Origin: an uncultured Oscillospiraceae bacterium
Lineage (GTDB): Bacteria; Bacillota; Clostridia; Oscillospirales; Acutalibacteraceae
DNA length: 14,358 nt
Direction of reading: 5' to 3'
NCBI GenBank assembly: GCA_910588935.1
Contig: CAJUSM010000068.1
Location: forward strand, 1-14,358
Part shown: positions 6,519-14,283 of the stretch, piece by piece
Position numbering within the stretch: the first letter of the stretch is position 1
Layout: each line of letters opens with the position of its first letter
Position numbers and translations under genes: made by a program
Notes under the pieces: generated by a model
Databases searched by the model: none
Seen by the model: the letters and a program-made list of their open reading frames with translations, nothing else
What the model was told of the DNA's origin: nothing

Positions 6519-7550
6519 TTAGCCCAGCCTTTTTTGCCTGCCTTTTAAAATGAGAAAAAGGAAAAATGGCCCCCCCACAAAGCTGAGAAGAATGCCCACC
6601 GGGATTTCGAAAGGGGCAAAAAGTACCCGGCTGAGCAGGTCGCAGAACGCCACAAAGCCGGCCCCCAAAAGGGCAGAGGCAGGCAGCAGCACCCGGTGCC
6701 CGGTAGAGGCCTGGCCAAACAGCCGCCGCGCCACATGGGGGGCGAGCAGGCCCACAAAGCTGAGCAGCCCAGAAAAGCTTACCGCGCTGCCGGCCAGCAC
6801 GCAGGCAATTACAATTAGGATAAAGCGGTTTTGGGCTACACCCATGCCCAGGCTCCGGGCGGTTTCCTCCCCCAGGCAGAGCACATCCACCTGGCCCGCC
6901 AAAAGGCAGGCGCCGGCCAGCCCGGCCAGAATAAAGGCCCAGGCAGGGGAAAAGTCCTGGATGGATATGCCGGAAAACCCCCCGATTAAAAAGGTGCTGC
7001 CATTGTAAAGGGTTTCTGGAAAAAAGGTTTTTATGGTATTGATGCCAGCGGTAAAAATGCTGCTTACCGCTACGCCGGCCAGAATAATGGTGAGCCGGCC
7101 CGCCCCCGCCCCCGCGGCCACGGCGTACACAAGAAGGGTGGCGGCCAGGGCCCCGAAAAAGGCCCCTGCCGGCGCGGCCCCTGCTACCCCCGGAAACAGG
7201 GCCATTGCCATAAAGGTAAAAAAGCCCGCCCCCGCGTTAACCCCAATCACATTGGGCGAGGCCAAAGGATTGCCCAGCACAGCCTGAATCAGCATGCCGC
7301 TAACCGCCAGGGCGGCCCCGGCCAGCAAAGCCGCGAAAACCCGGGGCAGGCGGACATAGAGGAGGATTTTGCCGCCTGGGGACACAGCCTCTCCCTCTAG
7401 CAGCTCCCCTAAGGCGGCCCAAAAATCCACCTGAGAGGAGCCCCCCGCCAGGCCCAGGCCAGCGCAGAGAATGACAAGGAGGGCAAGGCATAAAACTTTA
7501 CACAAATTGTTCCGGCCCGGGCCAAACAGCCCAGGGCGCCTTAGTCCCAT
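6519..7550 (-). CDS. FecCD-family ABC transporter permease
   Basis: A 343-residue polytopic permease of the BtuC/FecCD family; two copies would form the membrane channel for an iron chelate, heme or cobalamin. Family marks in order are YVRLPR (65-70), AVSGMLIQAVLGNPLASPNV (82-101), GVNAGAGFF (103-111), the ATPase-coupling loop GEETARSLGM (227-236) and FVGLLAPHVARRLFG (265-279). Ten or so hydrophobic segments span the rest, the normal number and length. The N-terminal 14 residues are Arg/Gly-rich and probably cytoplasmic. The ATG overlaps the end of the binding-protein gene by 10 bases, so translation is probably coupled; no strong ribosome binding site is visible. Only one permease gene is present, so a homodimer is expected. 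Confidence 0.94.
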   Translation of the reverse strand: MGLRRPGLFGPGRNNLCKVLCLALLVILCAGLGLAGGSSQVDFWAALGELLEGEAVSPGGKILLYVRLPRVFAALLAGAALAVSGMLIQAVLGNPLASPNVIGVNAGAGFFTFMAMALFPGVAGAAPAGAFFGALAATLLVYAVAAGAGAGRLTIILAGVAVSSIFTAGINTIKTFFPETLYNGSTFLIGGFSGISIQDFSPAWAFILAGLAGACLLAGQVDVLCLGEETARSLGMGVAQNRFILIVIACVLAGSAVSFSGLLSFVGLLAPHVARRLFGQASTGHRVLLPASALLGAGFVAFCDLLSRVLFAPFEIPVGILLSFVGGPFFLFLILKGRQKRLG

Positions 7551-8590
7551 GGGTCCCAGGCCTCTTCTGGGTACAATATCTTGCCAAGATAGCGGTAGCT
7601 TTCTCCCCAGCGGTTGTTGGGCTTATAGTGGAACAGGTCTTTTGGCAAAACTGTATAGCGATTTTCCTTTACAGCGCTCAGCCCGCTCCAGGCCGGGTTC
7701 CCGGCGATGACAGAATCCAGATACCCTAAGGCCTTTGCCTCGTCTCCCATGGTGGTGACAAAAATAAAATCAGGATCCGCGGCAATCACCTCTTCCAGGC
7801 TCAAATCCTCCAGCATAGAGGGGTGCTGGCTGGCAATATTCTGGCAGCCCAAATCCTGCAGGATGACCCCTGCCAGCTCATCCTCTGTTTTGGCCTTAAT
7901 CCCGGTGGAAAAGGCGCGAATCAGCAGCACCCGAGGGGCCTGGCCGGCCTTTGCCGCCCCTTGGGCCCCTGTGGCCTTTGCCGCCTCGATCTCTTGGGCC
8001 ACCTGGGTAACAGCGGTTTGGTAGGCCTGAGAATCGCCGGTGGCAAGGCAGAACTGCTCCATCATAAAGGCGTAGTCCTCAAAGGTGTCTACCCGGTAGC
8101 TGAGGCAGGCCAGGCCCGCGCTTTCCAGCACGTCCAGCATCTCCTGCTGGGCGGCAATATCGGCGGAAAGCACTACCAGATCTGGGTCCAGGGCAAGAAT
8201 GCTCTCGGCGCTGGGCTCCTTTACCGTGCCCACAATGCTTGCCTGGCCAATATCCAGCTGTCGTTCCTCCAGGGCGTCCTGGGTAACCCCTGCCAGCTCT
8301 CCCCCGGCCAGAAGCCAGGCCTGGCTGTAAGAGCCGTAGAGGCAAACGGTTTTGGGGTTTAGGGGCAGGGAAACCCGGTTGCCCAAGCTGTCTGTCATGC
8401 TGATTTCCTTTACAGAACTCTCCAGGCTTTCTGGGGGCTGGGAGGAGGTGTTAAGGGAATCTTCTTTACGAGAGGGGGCAGAGCTGTAAAGGGAAGAGGC
8501 TTTATTTTGATCGGCCTCCCCGCAGGCGGCCAGGGCCAGCAAAAGGCCGGCTGCGGCGGCAGCCCCCCAAAAACGGCGGGATAGTTTCAT
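7541..8590 (-). CDS. Lipoprotein substrate-binding protein of a FecB/BtuF-type ABC importer
   Basis: 349 residues. A lipoprotein signal peptide is clear: positively charged start (KLSRR), hydrophobic core and a lipobox with Cys23 in LAAC (20-23). A Ser-rich linker reaches about residue 60. The class III (helical-backbone) periplasmic-binding domain follows, with SMTDSLGNRVSLPLNP, LDPDLVVLSADI, a middle helix region and ADPDFIFVTTMGDEAKAL. The C-terminal NRWGESYRYLGKILYP is typical of iron-chelate and heme/corrinoid binding proteins. It would be anchored outside the membrane and hand substrate to the permease. AAAGGAGA lies 6-13 bases upstream of the ATG. It begins 24 bases after the AAA gene, which makes it third in the operon. 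Substrate prediction beyond a metal chelate or corrinoid is not justified. Confidence 0.92.
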   Translation of the reverse strand: MKLSRRFWGAAAAAGLLLALAACGEADQNKASSLYSSAPSRKEDSLNTSSQPPESLESSVKEISMTDSLGNRVSLPLNPKTVCLYGSYSQAWLLAGGELAGVTQDALEERQLDIGQASIVGTVKEPSAESILALDPDLVVLSADIAAQQEMLDVLESAGLACLSYRVDTFEDYAFMMEQFCLATGDSQAYQTAVTQVAQEIEAAKATGAQGAAKAGQAPRVLLIRAFSTGIKAKTEDELAGVILQDLGCQNIASQHPSMLEDLSLEEVIAADPDFIFVTTMGDEAKALGYLDSVIAGNPAWSGLSAVKENRYTVLPKDLFHYKPNNRWGESYRYLGKILYPEEAWDPWD

Positions 8591-8614
8591 AGGCGTCTCC
8601 TTTCTTCCAGCTGG

Positions 8615-10654
8615 TTAGGCAAAGTCCTCCGGCAGCAGCAGCTCTAAATCCCGCTGGCTTTCCTCGGCTTTCATGTTCCGCCGGGAGCAGGCAATAATGG
8701 CCGCCTCCACCTTGTTCCGGGCCATCCGGCCGTTTCCGTTTACCCTGGGATCACCGGTAAGCTGCATTTGCCGGTAGTACTCCAGCAAAAGATCATGGCA
8801 GGCGGGGTCTAGGCGGTAGCCCATGCCCGCCACCATGCGCTGGGTAATGGCCAGCAGCTCTTCTGGGGTGTAGTCTGGAAACTCAATGAGATTGGGGAAC
8901 CGGGAGCGCAGGCCGGAGTTGGCGGACAAAAAGGCCTCCATCTCTCGAGAGTACCCGGCCAGAATCACCACCAGCTTGTCCCGGTGATCCTCCATGCCCT
9001 TTACCAGGGCGTCAATGGCCTCCAGGCCAAAGCTGTCGTCCCGGCCCCTGTATAGGGAATAGGCCTCGTCAATAAACAGCACGCCCCCCATGGCAGACTG
9101 AATGGCCTTGTGGGTAAGGGGCGCGGTGTGGCCCACATATTGGCCCACCAGGTCTCCCCGGGTAACCTCTACCAGCTGCCCCCCGGTGAGCACGCCAATG
9201 GCCTTTAAATACCGGGCGGCAAGCCTTGCCACAGTGGTTTTGCCTGTGCCTGGGTTGCCGGTGAAAATCATGTGCATAGAGGGCTGCTCTGATTTTAGCC
9301 CCCGCTGCCGGCGGAGCTGCTGGATTTTAAAGTTATCCTCCAGAGAAAGGATGTGCTCTTTTACCGGCTCTAAACCAATAATTTTCTCCAGCTCTTCCTT
9401 TACCTGCTCTACCTCTGCCTGGCGGGCCTGGTCGCCAGGGGTGAGCGGGCGGATTTGGCCGGAGAAATTTTCTACCGTATACTCTATTACCAAAGAGCTG
9501 GCCTGGTCCCCCTGCGCCACCAGCCTGCCCTGAATAGGGGGGCGCAGGGATTTGCGGAGCTTTTCCTCGCTCATGGCCCGGTACAGCCGGCGGCTGGCCT
9601 GGGCAATGGCCCCGGCGCCTGCCTCTTGGGTATAGGCCTGGCTCAGGGCCCGGGCCTCTTTGGGGCCAAAGGCAAGGGGAAAGCCCAGCTGCTTTTCCCC
9701 ATAAAGGCTAAGGGCCTTTAGGCTGGCCTCCCCGATTTTTTCTAAAACCTGGGGGGTAAAATCCTGGGTGTGGAGCACATCGTCTAAGCCGGCCACAAAA
9801 GCGCCCCCAAAGGCGCCGGAAAGCTGGGCCAGGTTTTCCCCGGCCAGCAAAAACAGGTATTTTCCCCCAGCCGAAAGCCTGGATACCGCCCCTGGGGCCA
9901 GGGCGGTGCCCACATCCACCAAAAGGCCCTTTTGCTCTGCGTACCGGCCGGCCAAAGGCACCTCGCCGGTGGTAAACAGGGCCCCCACCATAGGCAGCAC
10001 AGAGGGGTGGCATTTTTCATAATTTTCAAAAAGCAGGGCCGAGGCGCCGCTTTTTAAGGCAGCGTACAGGTCCTGAACAAACAGCTTTTCCGTGCCTGGG
10101 GCGCTGTAGTCCCCCAGGTTTAAAACTGTGGTTTTCGGGCTTTTCAGCGCGCCCTGGCGGCCTAAGGACTGGGTAAGGGCCTGCACGGCGCTGTGCCGCC
10201 CTGTGCCGGGCTTTCCCAGCAGCGCCCCCCGGCACAAAGGCTTCTCTTGAGAGGAGCCCGCCACAAAGGGGCGCTTAAAGGCCAGGGTGAGGCCGTTTAC
10301 AAACTCCTCTTGGCCCAGCACCTGCACCAGGGTTTCTTGCCGGGCAACCTGAAAGGCCATATCCAGGTCCTGCACATTGCCCCCGTTGTTGGCCTGGGCA
10401 GAGGCCATGCCGTCCGCCGCCAAATGGAGCTCTAGGTCAGCCAGGTCAGACTGGGCCTCCCGGGTCATGCGGTCTATGCTCTCCTGCAAAGACTGGGAAA
10501 GGCCTAGCTGGGCCTGTTCCACAGCCTCTACCGCCTGGCCGGCCTGGGCCAGGCGGCCCAGATCAGGGGTTGGGGGAACAGGCTTTGGGGTTCTAAAATT
10601 CAGCCTGCCGTCCCGAAACATAGAGTCCAGCAGGGAGTCTATCTCATTTTTCAT
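8615..10654 (-). CDS. Double-AAA protein: degenerate ClpB-D2-like module fused to an active CbxX/CfqX (SpoVK-like) ATPase
   Basis: 679 residues, about twice the usual SpoVK/CbxX length. Residues 1-105 look helical and Gln/Glu-rich. Residues 110-370 resemble a ClpB second AAA domain with small domain (ALLFENYEKCHPSVL recalls the ClpB LFDEIEKAHP block), but the catalytic residues are changed: Walker A GKPGTGRHS (147-155, Lys to Arg), Walker B LLFENYEK (207-214), no arginine in the AFGGAFVAGLDD stretch (281-292) where ClpB has FRPEFLNRID, and GAG (346-348) where sensor 2 has GAR. Residues 411-679 are an intact CbxX/CfqX module: GNPGTGKTT (466-474), pore-type loop GQYVGHT (504-510), VLFIDEAYSLY (525-535), LRSRFP arginines (583, 585) and NGNGRMARN (639-647). 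The family includes Rubisco activase CbbX and sporulation SpoVK; the target here is unknown. The ATG overlaps the aroD stop (ATGA) and a GGGAGG lies 10-15 bases upstream. Confidence 0.88.
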   Translation of the reverse strand: MKNEIDSLLDSMFRDGRLNFRTPKPVPPTPDLGRLAQAGQAVEAVEQAQLGLSQSLQESIDRMTREAQSDLADLELHLAADGMASAQANNGGNVQDLDMAFQVARQETLVQVLGQEEFVNGLTLAFKRPFVAGSSQEKPLCRGALLGKPGTGRHSAVQALTQSLGRQGALKSPKTTVLNLGDYSAPGTEKLFVQDLYAALKSGASALLFENYEKCHPSVLPMVGALFTTGEVPLAGRYAEQKGLLVDVGTALAPGAVSRLSAGGKYLFLLAGENLAQLSGAFGGAFVAGLDDVLHTQDFTPQVLEKIGEASLKALSLYGEKQLGFPLAFGPKEARALSQAYTQEAGAGAIAQASRRLYRAMSEEKLRKSLRPPIQGRLVAQGDQASSLVIEYTVENFSGQIRPLTPGDQARQAEVEQVKEELEKIIGLEPVKEHILSLEDNFKIQQLRRQRGLKSEQPSMHMIFTGNPGTGKTTVARLAARYLKAIGVLTGGQLVEVTRGDLVGQYVGHTAPLTHKAIQSAMGGVLFIDEAYSLYRGRDDSFGLEAIDALVKGMEDHRDKLVVILAGYSREMEAFLSANSGLRSRFPNLIEFPDYTPEELLAITQRMVAGMGYRLDPACHDLLLEYYRQMQLTGDPRVNGNGRMARNKVEAAIIACSRRNMKAEESQRDLELLLPEDFA

Positions 10655-11409
10655 GGCTGGGCGCCTCCCAATTCTACGAGTAAAGTTTTCAGCCGGTTTG
10701 CCGGCAGCTGGCCGGGGGCAGAGGCGTTTTGCCCGGCCCCAAAGGTAATGCAGGAGCCGGTAAGCCCGCCGGAAACCCGGCTTAGCCTGCCTAGCTCCCC
10801 CATGCTCATGGTAACCACCGGCCCCAGGCGCTGGCTGGCCTCTAAGGTGGCCTGGAGCAGGGCAAGCACATCCTGGGGGCTTTGGGGGGTAACGGCCAGC
10901 TTGGGCAGGTGGGCCCCCAAGGACCGCATTTCCTCCAGGGCGCGGACCATCTGCTCCTTTGGGGGGGTCTTTTGAAAATCGTGAGAAGAAATAATTACCC
11001 CAAGGCCCGCCTTTTTTGCCTGGGCGGCCAGGCTGGCGGCAATGGAGCCAAAGCCCATTTCAATATCGATAAAAGCAAAGCCCCCCGCCTGTATCAGGCG
11101 GGTAAGGGCAGCCTGATATTCTCGCGGCTCAAGCCGGGCCTCACCGCCTTGGCCGGCGGTACGAAGGGTGCATAGCAGCGGCAAAGCAAGCCCCTGGCAT
11201 AGGGAAGAAAGGGCGGGAAGAGGGTCGCCGGAAAAGGCGTCCAGCCGCCATTCCACAAGATCGGCGGAAAGAGATTGGGCCTGGCGGGCCTCCTGAAGAA
11301 GGGCAGGCAGGGTAGAGCTGGTGAGAGGCACGCAGATTTTTGGCAGGCCTTGGCCAAAGGTTAGGCCGGAAAGGTGGATTGTGTTCAGAGAGATCGCCCC
11401 CAGTAGCAT
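10651..11409 (-). CDS. aroD: Type I 3-dehydroquinate dehydratase AroD
   Basis: This enzyme dehydrates 3-dehydroquinate to 3-dehydroshikimate, the third step of the shikimate pathway, through a Schiff-base lysine. Conserved pieces are LVEWRLD (51-57), IDIEMG (114-119), VIISSHDFQKTP (138-149, catalytic His143), LPKLAVTPQS (168-177, Schiff-base Lys170), TMSMGELGRLSR (200-211) and the substrate-lid SAPGQ-type region (230-234). Length is 252 residues from the ATG, normal for the family. The start is uncertain: the promoter at 11420-11448 predicts transcription beginning only a few bases before this ATG. A CTG at 11386-11388, 8 bases after GGGGG, would give 245 residues and a leader of about 25 bases. 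First gene of the five-gene operon; it overlaps the AAA gene by 4 bases. No other shikimate gene is in the window. Confidence 0.93.
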   Translation of the reverse strand: MLLGAISLNTIHLSGLTFGQGLPKICVPLTSSTLPALLQEARQAQSLSADLVEWRLDAFSGDPLPALSSLCQGLALPLLCTLRTAGQGGEARLEPREYQAALTRLIQAGGFAFIDIEMGFGSIAASLAAQAKKAGLGVIISSHDFQKTPPKEQMVRALEEMRSLGAHLPKLAVTPQSPQDVLALLQATLEASQRLGPVVTMSMGELGRLSRVSGGLTGSCITFGAGQNASAPGQLPANRLKTLLVELGGAQP

Positions 11410-11419
11410 ATATAGGAAT

Positions 11420-11448
11420 AGTATACTTAAGATGGAGAAAAAAGTCAA
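11420..11448 (-). promoter_or_regulatory. Sigma-A-type promoter of the aroD operon
   Basis: On the minus strand TTGACT (11443-11448), a 17-base spacer and TATACT (11420-11425). Transcription should begin near 11411-11414, right at the ATG of aroD (11409). This is the only strong promoter seen for the five-gene operon. Confidence 0.8.
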
Positions 11449-11532
11449 TCGTCCCGATTTTAGAGAGTGTGTGCAACCGAGGAGATAGAAGAAAAAGCGT
11501 AACAAAACGATGACGGAGCGCGGCACAAGAAG

Positions 11533-11560
11533 GTTCGCAGACTTCGCGAAGCGAAGTCTT
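11533..11560. repeat. Dispersed hairpin repeat, copy 3
   Basis: AGACTTCGC at 11539-11547 pairs perfectly with GCGAAGTCT at 11551-11559 around a GAA loop. The 15-base GTTCGCAGACTTCGC at 11533-11547 is identical to the left part of copy 1. It lies upstream of both the aroD operon and the endoA gene, in a 334-base gap that otherwise holds only the aroD promoter and no gene. Confidence 0.65.
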
Positions 11561-11743
11561 TCCCCCGCGCTGCCGGCGGGCAAAGCCAAAATCCTGGCAA
11601 AAGGCCCTTAGCGGCCTCCCGCCCCGCACAAGTTCTTGTCCTTTGGCGTAAAATAGCGCGGATCTTCTTTTTGCCTATGATTAAACCTTCCCTTTTTGGG
11701 CAACAATATCAACAATAAATACAGAAGTGGAGTGTGAAAAACC

Positions 11744-12094
11744 GTGAACGTGCGAAGAGGCGATATCTATTATGCCGACCTGAGCCCTGTGGTGGGTTCC
11801 GAACAGGGCGGGGTGCGGCCTGTGCTGATTATTCAAAACGATGTGGGGAACAAGTTTAGCCCCACGGTGATTGCCGCCGCCATTACAAGCCAGCACGATA
11901 AGGCCGACCTGCCTACGCACATTGAAGTGGACGCCCAGGGCAGCGGCCTTATAAAGGACTCTGTGGTCCTGCTGGAACAGGTGCGCACCCTGGATAAACA
12001 CCGGCTGCGGGAGAAAATGGGCAAGCTGGATAAGGATTCTATGAGCCGGGTCAACCAGGCGCTGTCCATTAGCTTTGGTTTGGGGCCTACATAA
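11744..12094 (+). CDS. ndoA: EndoA/MazF-type mRNA interferase toxin
   Basis: 116 residues, the same length as Bacillus subtilis NdoA (EndoA) and very similar to it as I recall that sequence: RRGDIYYADLSPVVGSEQGG (4-23), VRPVLIIQND (24-33), AAITSQ (45-50) and DSVVLLEQVRTLDKHRL (72-88). The residues needed for cleavage in this family, Arg25 and Thr48, are in place, so the toxin should be active: a ribonuclease that cuts single-stranded mRNA at short motifs (UACAU for NdoA; the specificity here is not known). The start is GTG at 11744, with a weak GTGGAG 11 bases upstream. The usual antitoxin gene just upstream is missing; the 150 bases before it contain no open frame of suitable size. It converges on cca. 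Confidence 0.95.
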   Translation: MNVRRGDIYYADLSPVVGSEQGGVRPVLIIQNDVGNKFSPTVIAAAITSQHDKADLPTHIEVDAQGSGLIKDSVVLLEQVRTLDKHRLREKMGKLDKDSMSRVNQALSISFGLGPT

Positions 12095-12105
12095 AGTGAG
12101 GCCCA

Positions 12106-12138
12106 AAAAGCCGGTCCCTTAGGGAGGGGCCGGCTTTT
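12106..12138. terminator. Bidirectional terminator shared by endoA and cca
   Basis: AAAAGCCGG (12106-12114) pairs with CCGGCTTTT (12130-12138), extended by a T-G pair and CCC/GGG; the loop is TTAGGGA. It has a T-tail on the plus strand and an A-run on the left that makes a T-tail on the minus strand. The loop contains TTA at 12119-12121, the cca stop codon read on the minus strand. Confidence 0.85.
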
Positions 12139-13465
12139 GCCATGCCCGGGCGGCCTGGAGCAGGGCCGGCCGGCGGTTTTCCAGCTTTCCGGCCAGCACC
12201 AGCTCAAACAGCCTTTTTAGGGCAGCCCCCAGCTGGGGGCCAGGGGAATACCCCAGGGAGAGCAGGTCCCGGCCATTTAGGGCCAAATCTCTGGGGCTCA
12301 GGCAGCCCGCCTGGTTCCCAATTTCCCGGGCCAGGGCCTTGGCCCCCAAAACCAGGGGCAGCAGCCGCCGGGCCGGCTCCTCTGCCAGAGCCAGGGTGTG
12401 CGCCTGTACCAGGTCCAGCAGCCGGAACAGGCCCTGGGGCCCCCACTGGGCAAAAAGAGACCTTATCCTCTTTTCCCCTATGGGCAGGGGCTGGCTGTGG
12501 TGTTCCACCAGGCGTGTAATTTCCTGAAGCAAAAAAGAGGGGAACCCCAGCCGCCGAAGGAGCCGGCCGGCTGCCTGGGCTCCTGCCTGGCCATGATTGT
12601 AAAAATGGGCAATGCCGTTTTGGTCTATGGACTTTACCAGGGGCTTGCCGCAGTCATGGAGCAGGGCCGCCCAACGCAGAACAGGAAGGGGCGGGGCATG
12701 GTGCAGGGCGCAAAGGCTGTGGCCCCAGCAATCGTAACGGTGATAAAGAGACTCCTGGCCGCAGCCGGCTAAAGGGGCAAGCTCTGGCAAAGCGGCAAAA
12801 AGGATTTCCTGCTCTTCCCAAAGAACCCGGGCTGCCCAGGGGCCCGGCAGCAGCCGGGTAAGCTCCTCTTGTACCCGCTGGCCAGAAAGGCCTGGCAGCA
12901 GGCCCCGGCTTTGGCGGGCGCCCTGGCGGGTAAGGGGGTCAATGGTGAACCCCAGCACAGCGGCAAAGCGCAGGCAGCGCAGAATGCGCAGGGCGTCCTG
13001 GTCGAACCGCGGGGCCGGCTGGCCCACGCAGCGGAGCACCCGGTTTTCCAAATCCGCCAGGCCGGAAAAGGGATCAAAAAGGCCCAGGCCAGGACAATAG
13101 GCCATGGCGTTTACGGTAAAATCCCGGCGGGCCAGGTCTTGGGCCAGGCTGGGGGTAAACAGCACCTGCCGGGGCTTGCGGTGGTTTTCGTAGTCCCCGT
13201 CTACCCGAAAGGTGGTAATTTCGGCAGAGCCCCCAGGGAGCAGCAGGGTAACCGTGCCATGGGCGGCCCCGGCCAGGGAGGCCCCGCACCCTGGAAAGGC
13301 GGCAAGAACCTGCTGGGGCAGGGCAGAGGTGGCAATGTCCCAGTCCGCGGGGGCGCGGCCCAAAAGGGCGTCTCGCACACAGCCCCCCACGCACCAGGCC
13401 TGAAAGCCCTGGCGGTGCAGGCGAGAGAGGACAAAGGCAATGTGGCGGGGAGGGGAGAGGGTCAT
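12119..13465 (-). CDS. cca: CCA tRNA nucleotidyltransferase (class II, with HD domain)
   Basis: 448 residues. The enzyme adds or repairs the 3' CCA of tRNAs using CTP and ATP. Visible are the nucleotidyltransferase signature CVGGCVRDALLG (25-36), the metal-binding pair Asp41 and Asp43 in ADWDIATSA, the HGTVTLLL strand (69-76), RRDFTVNAMAY (113-123) and the RFDQDALRILRCLRFA (153-168) nucleotide-selecting region. A C-terminal HD motif follows (LLHDCGKP, His270-Asp271), then a long variable tail. The ATG at 13463-13465 follows AAAGGAAAT; a GTG/ATG-like extension to 13567 would run through the promoter and is rejected. Poly(A) polymerase is the main alternative in this superfamily, but an HD-linked single copy in Firmicutes is normally CCA-adding. 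The tRNA-Gln in this window already encodes CCA, so for that tRNA the role would be repair. Confidence 0.92.
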   Translation of the reverse strand: MTLSPPRHIAFVLSRLHRQGFQAWCVGGCVRDALLGRAPADWDIATSALPQQVLAAFPGCGASLAGAAHGTVTLLLPGGSAEITTFRVDGDYENHRKPRQVLFTPSLAQDLARRDFTVNAMAYCPGLGLFDPFSGLADLENRVLRCVGQPAPRFDQDALRILRCLRFAAVLGFTIDPLTRQGARQSRGLLPGLSGQRVQEELTRLLPGPWAARVLWEEQEILFAALPELAPLAGCGQESLYHRYDCWGHSLCALHHAPPLPVLRWAALLHDCGKPLVKSIDQNGIAHFYNHGQAGAQAAGRLLRRLGFPSFLLQEITRLVEHHSQPLPIGEKRIRSLFAQWGPQGLFRLLDLVQAHTLALAEEPARRLLPLVLGAKALAREIGNQAGCLSPRDLALNGRDLLSLGYSPGPQLGAALKRLFELVLAGKLENRRPALLQAARAWQKPAPP

Positions 13466-13483
13466 GGCAAATTTCCTTTCTAC

Positions 13484-13513
13484 ATAAAAAAGAGGGAGAA
13501 GCAAAGTTGACAA
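13484..13513 (-). promoter_or_regulatory. Probable cca promoter
   Basis: On the minus strand TTGTCA (13508-13513), an 18-base spacer and TTTTAT (13484-13489). The leader would be about 12 bases with the AAAGGAAAT site. Its -35 hexamer overlaps that of the divergent SEC-C gene promoter. Confidence 0.5.
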
Positions 13514-13536
13514 GCCCCACCCAATCGTGCTAAGAT
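13507..13536 (+). promoter_or_regulatory. Probable promoter of the SEC-C protein gene
   Basis: TTGACA (13507-13512), an 18-base spacer and TAAGAT (13531-13536). Transcription should start near 13543, which places the ATG at 13542 at or before the start of the message and supports the downstream TTG as the real start codon. Confidence 0.6.
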
Positions 13537-13555
13537 ACTCCATGAAATTAAAAAT

Positions 13556-13560
13556 AGGAG
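13556..13560 (+). promoter_or_regulatory. Ribosome binding site deciding the TTG start of the SEC-C gene
   Basis: AGGAG lies 8 bases before the TTG at 13569-13571. No comparable site precedes the upstream GTG (13527) or ATG (13542). Confidence 0.65.
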
Positions 13561-13568
13561 TGGTCATT

Positions 13569-14063
<495 letters not shown>

Positions 14064-14206
14064 AACCAGGGCCCGCGCCAGAGAAGAGGGCTTTTCCGTA
14101 ATATGCGCTTTGCGTACATTATAGCACATTTTTTTCTGGATGAGAATTGCCTGGGAAGAAAAACTTCTGGCTTTTCAAAACATTTGAAAAAATTTTGGAA
14201 AACCCC

Positions 14207-14234
14207 TTGACTTTCCAGAAAAATTTGATATAAT
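14207..14234 (+). promoter_or_regulatory. Strong promoter of the tRNA-Gln gene
   Basis: TTGACT (14207-14212), a 16-base spacer and a perfect TATAAT (14229-14234), 49 bases before the tRNA. The leader contains a hairpin, CCTGGC (14244-14249) with GCCAGG (14270-14275), extended inward by a weaker wobble stem. Confidence 0.85.
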
Positions 14235-14283
14235 AGACAAGTACCTGGCGAGAGGTTCGAAAAAACTTTGCCAGGCGGCAAAA

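Noticed and set aside
12119..13567. Longer cca version starting at 13567
   Set aside because: The extra 34 residues run across both divergent promoters and into the SEC-C gene region, while the ATG at 13465 has a good ribosome binding site and matches the family N-terminus.
13527..13568. GTG (13527) or ATG (13542) as start of the SEC-C protein
   Set aside because: Both lie at or before the predicted transcript start and lack a ribosome binding site; TTG at 13569 has AGGAG at 8 bases.
14071..14095. GCCC...GGGCTTTT after the SEC-C gene as a terminator
   Set aside because: The stem is only 4 bp with a 13-base loop; too weak to call.
14114..14122. Extended -10 (TGCTATAAT) on the minus strand pointing into the SEC-C gene
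   Set aside because: No matching -35 at a normal distance and no gene for it to serve; an antisense promoter is possible but unsupported.
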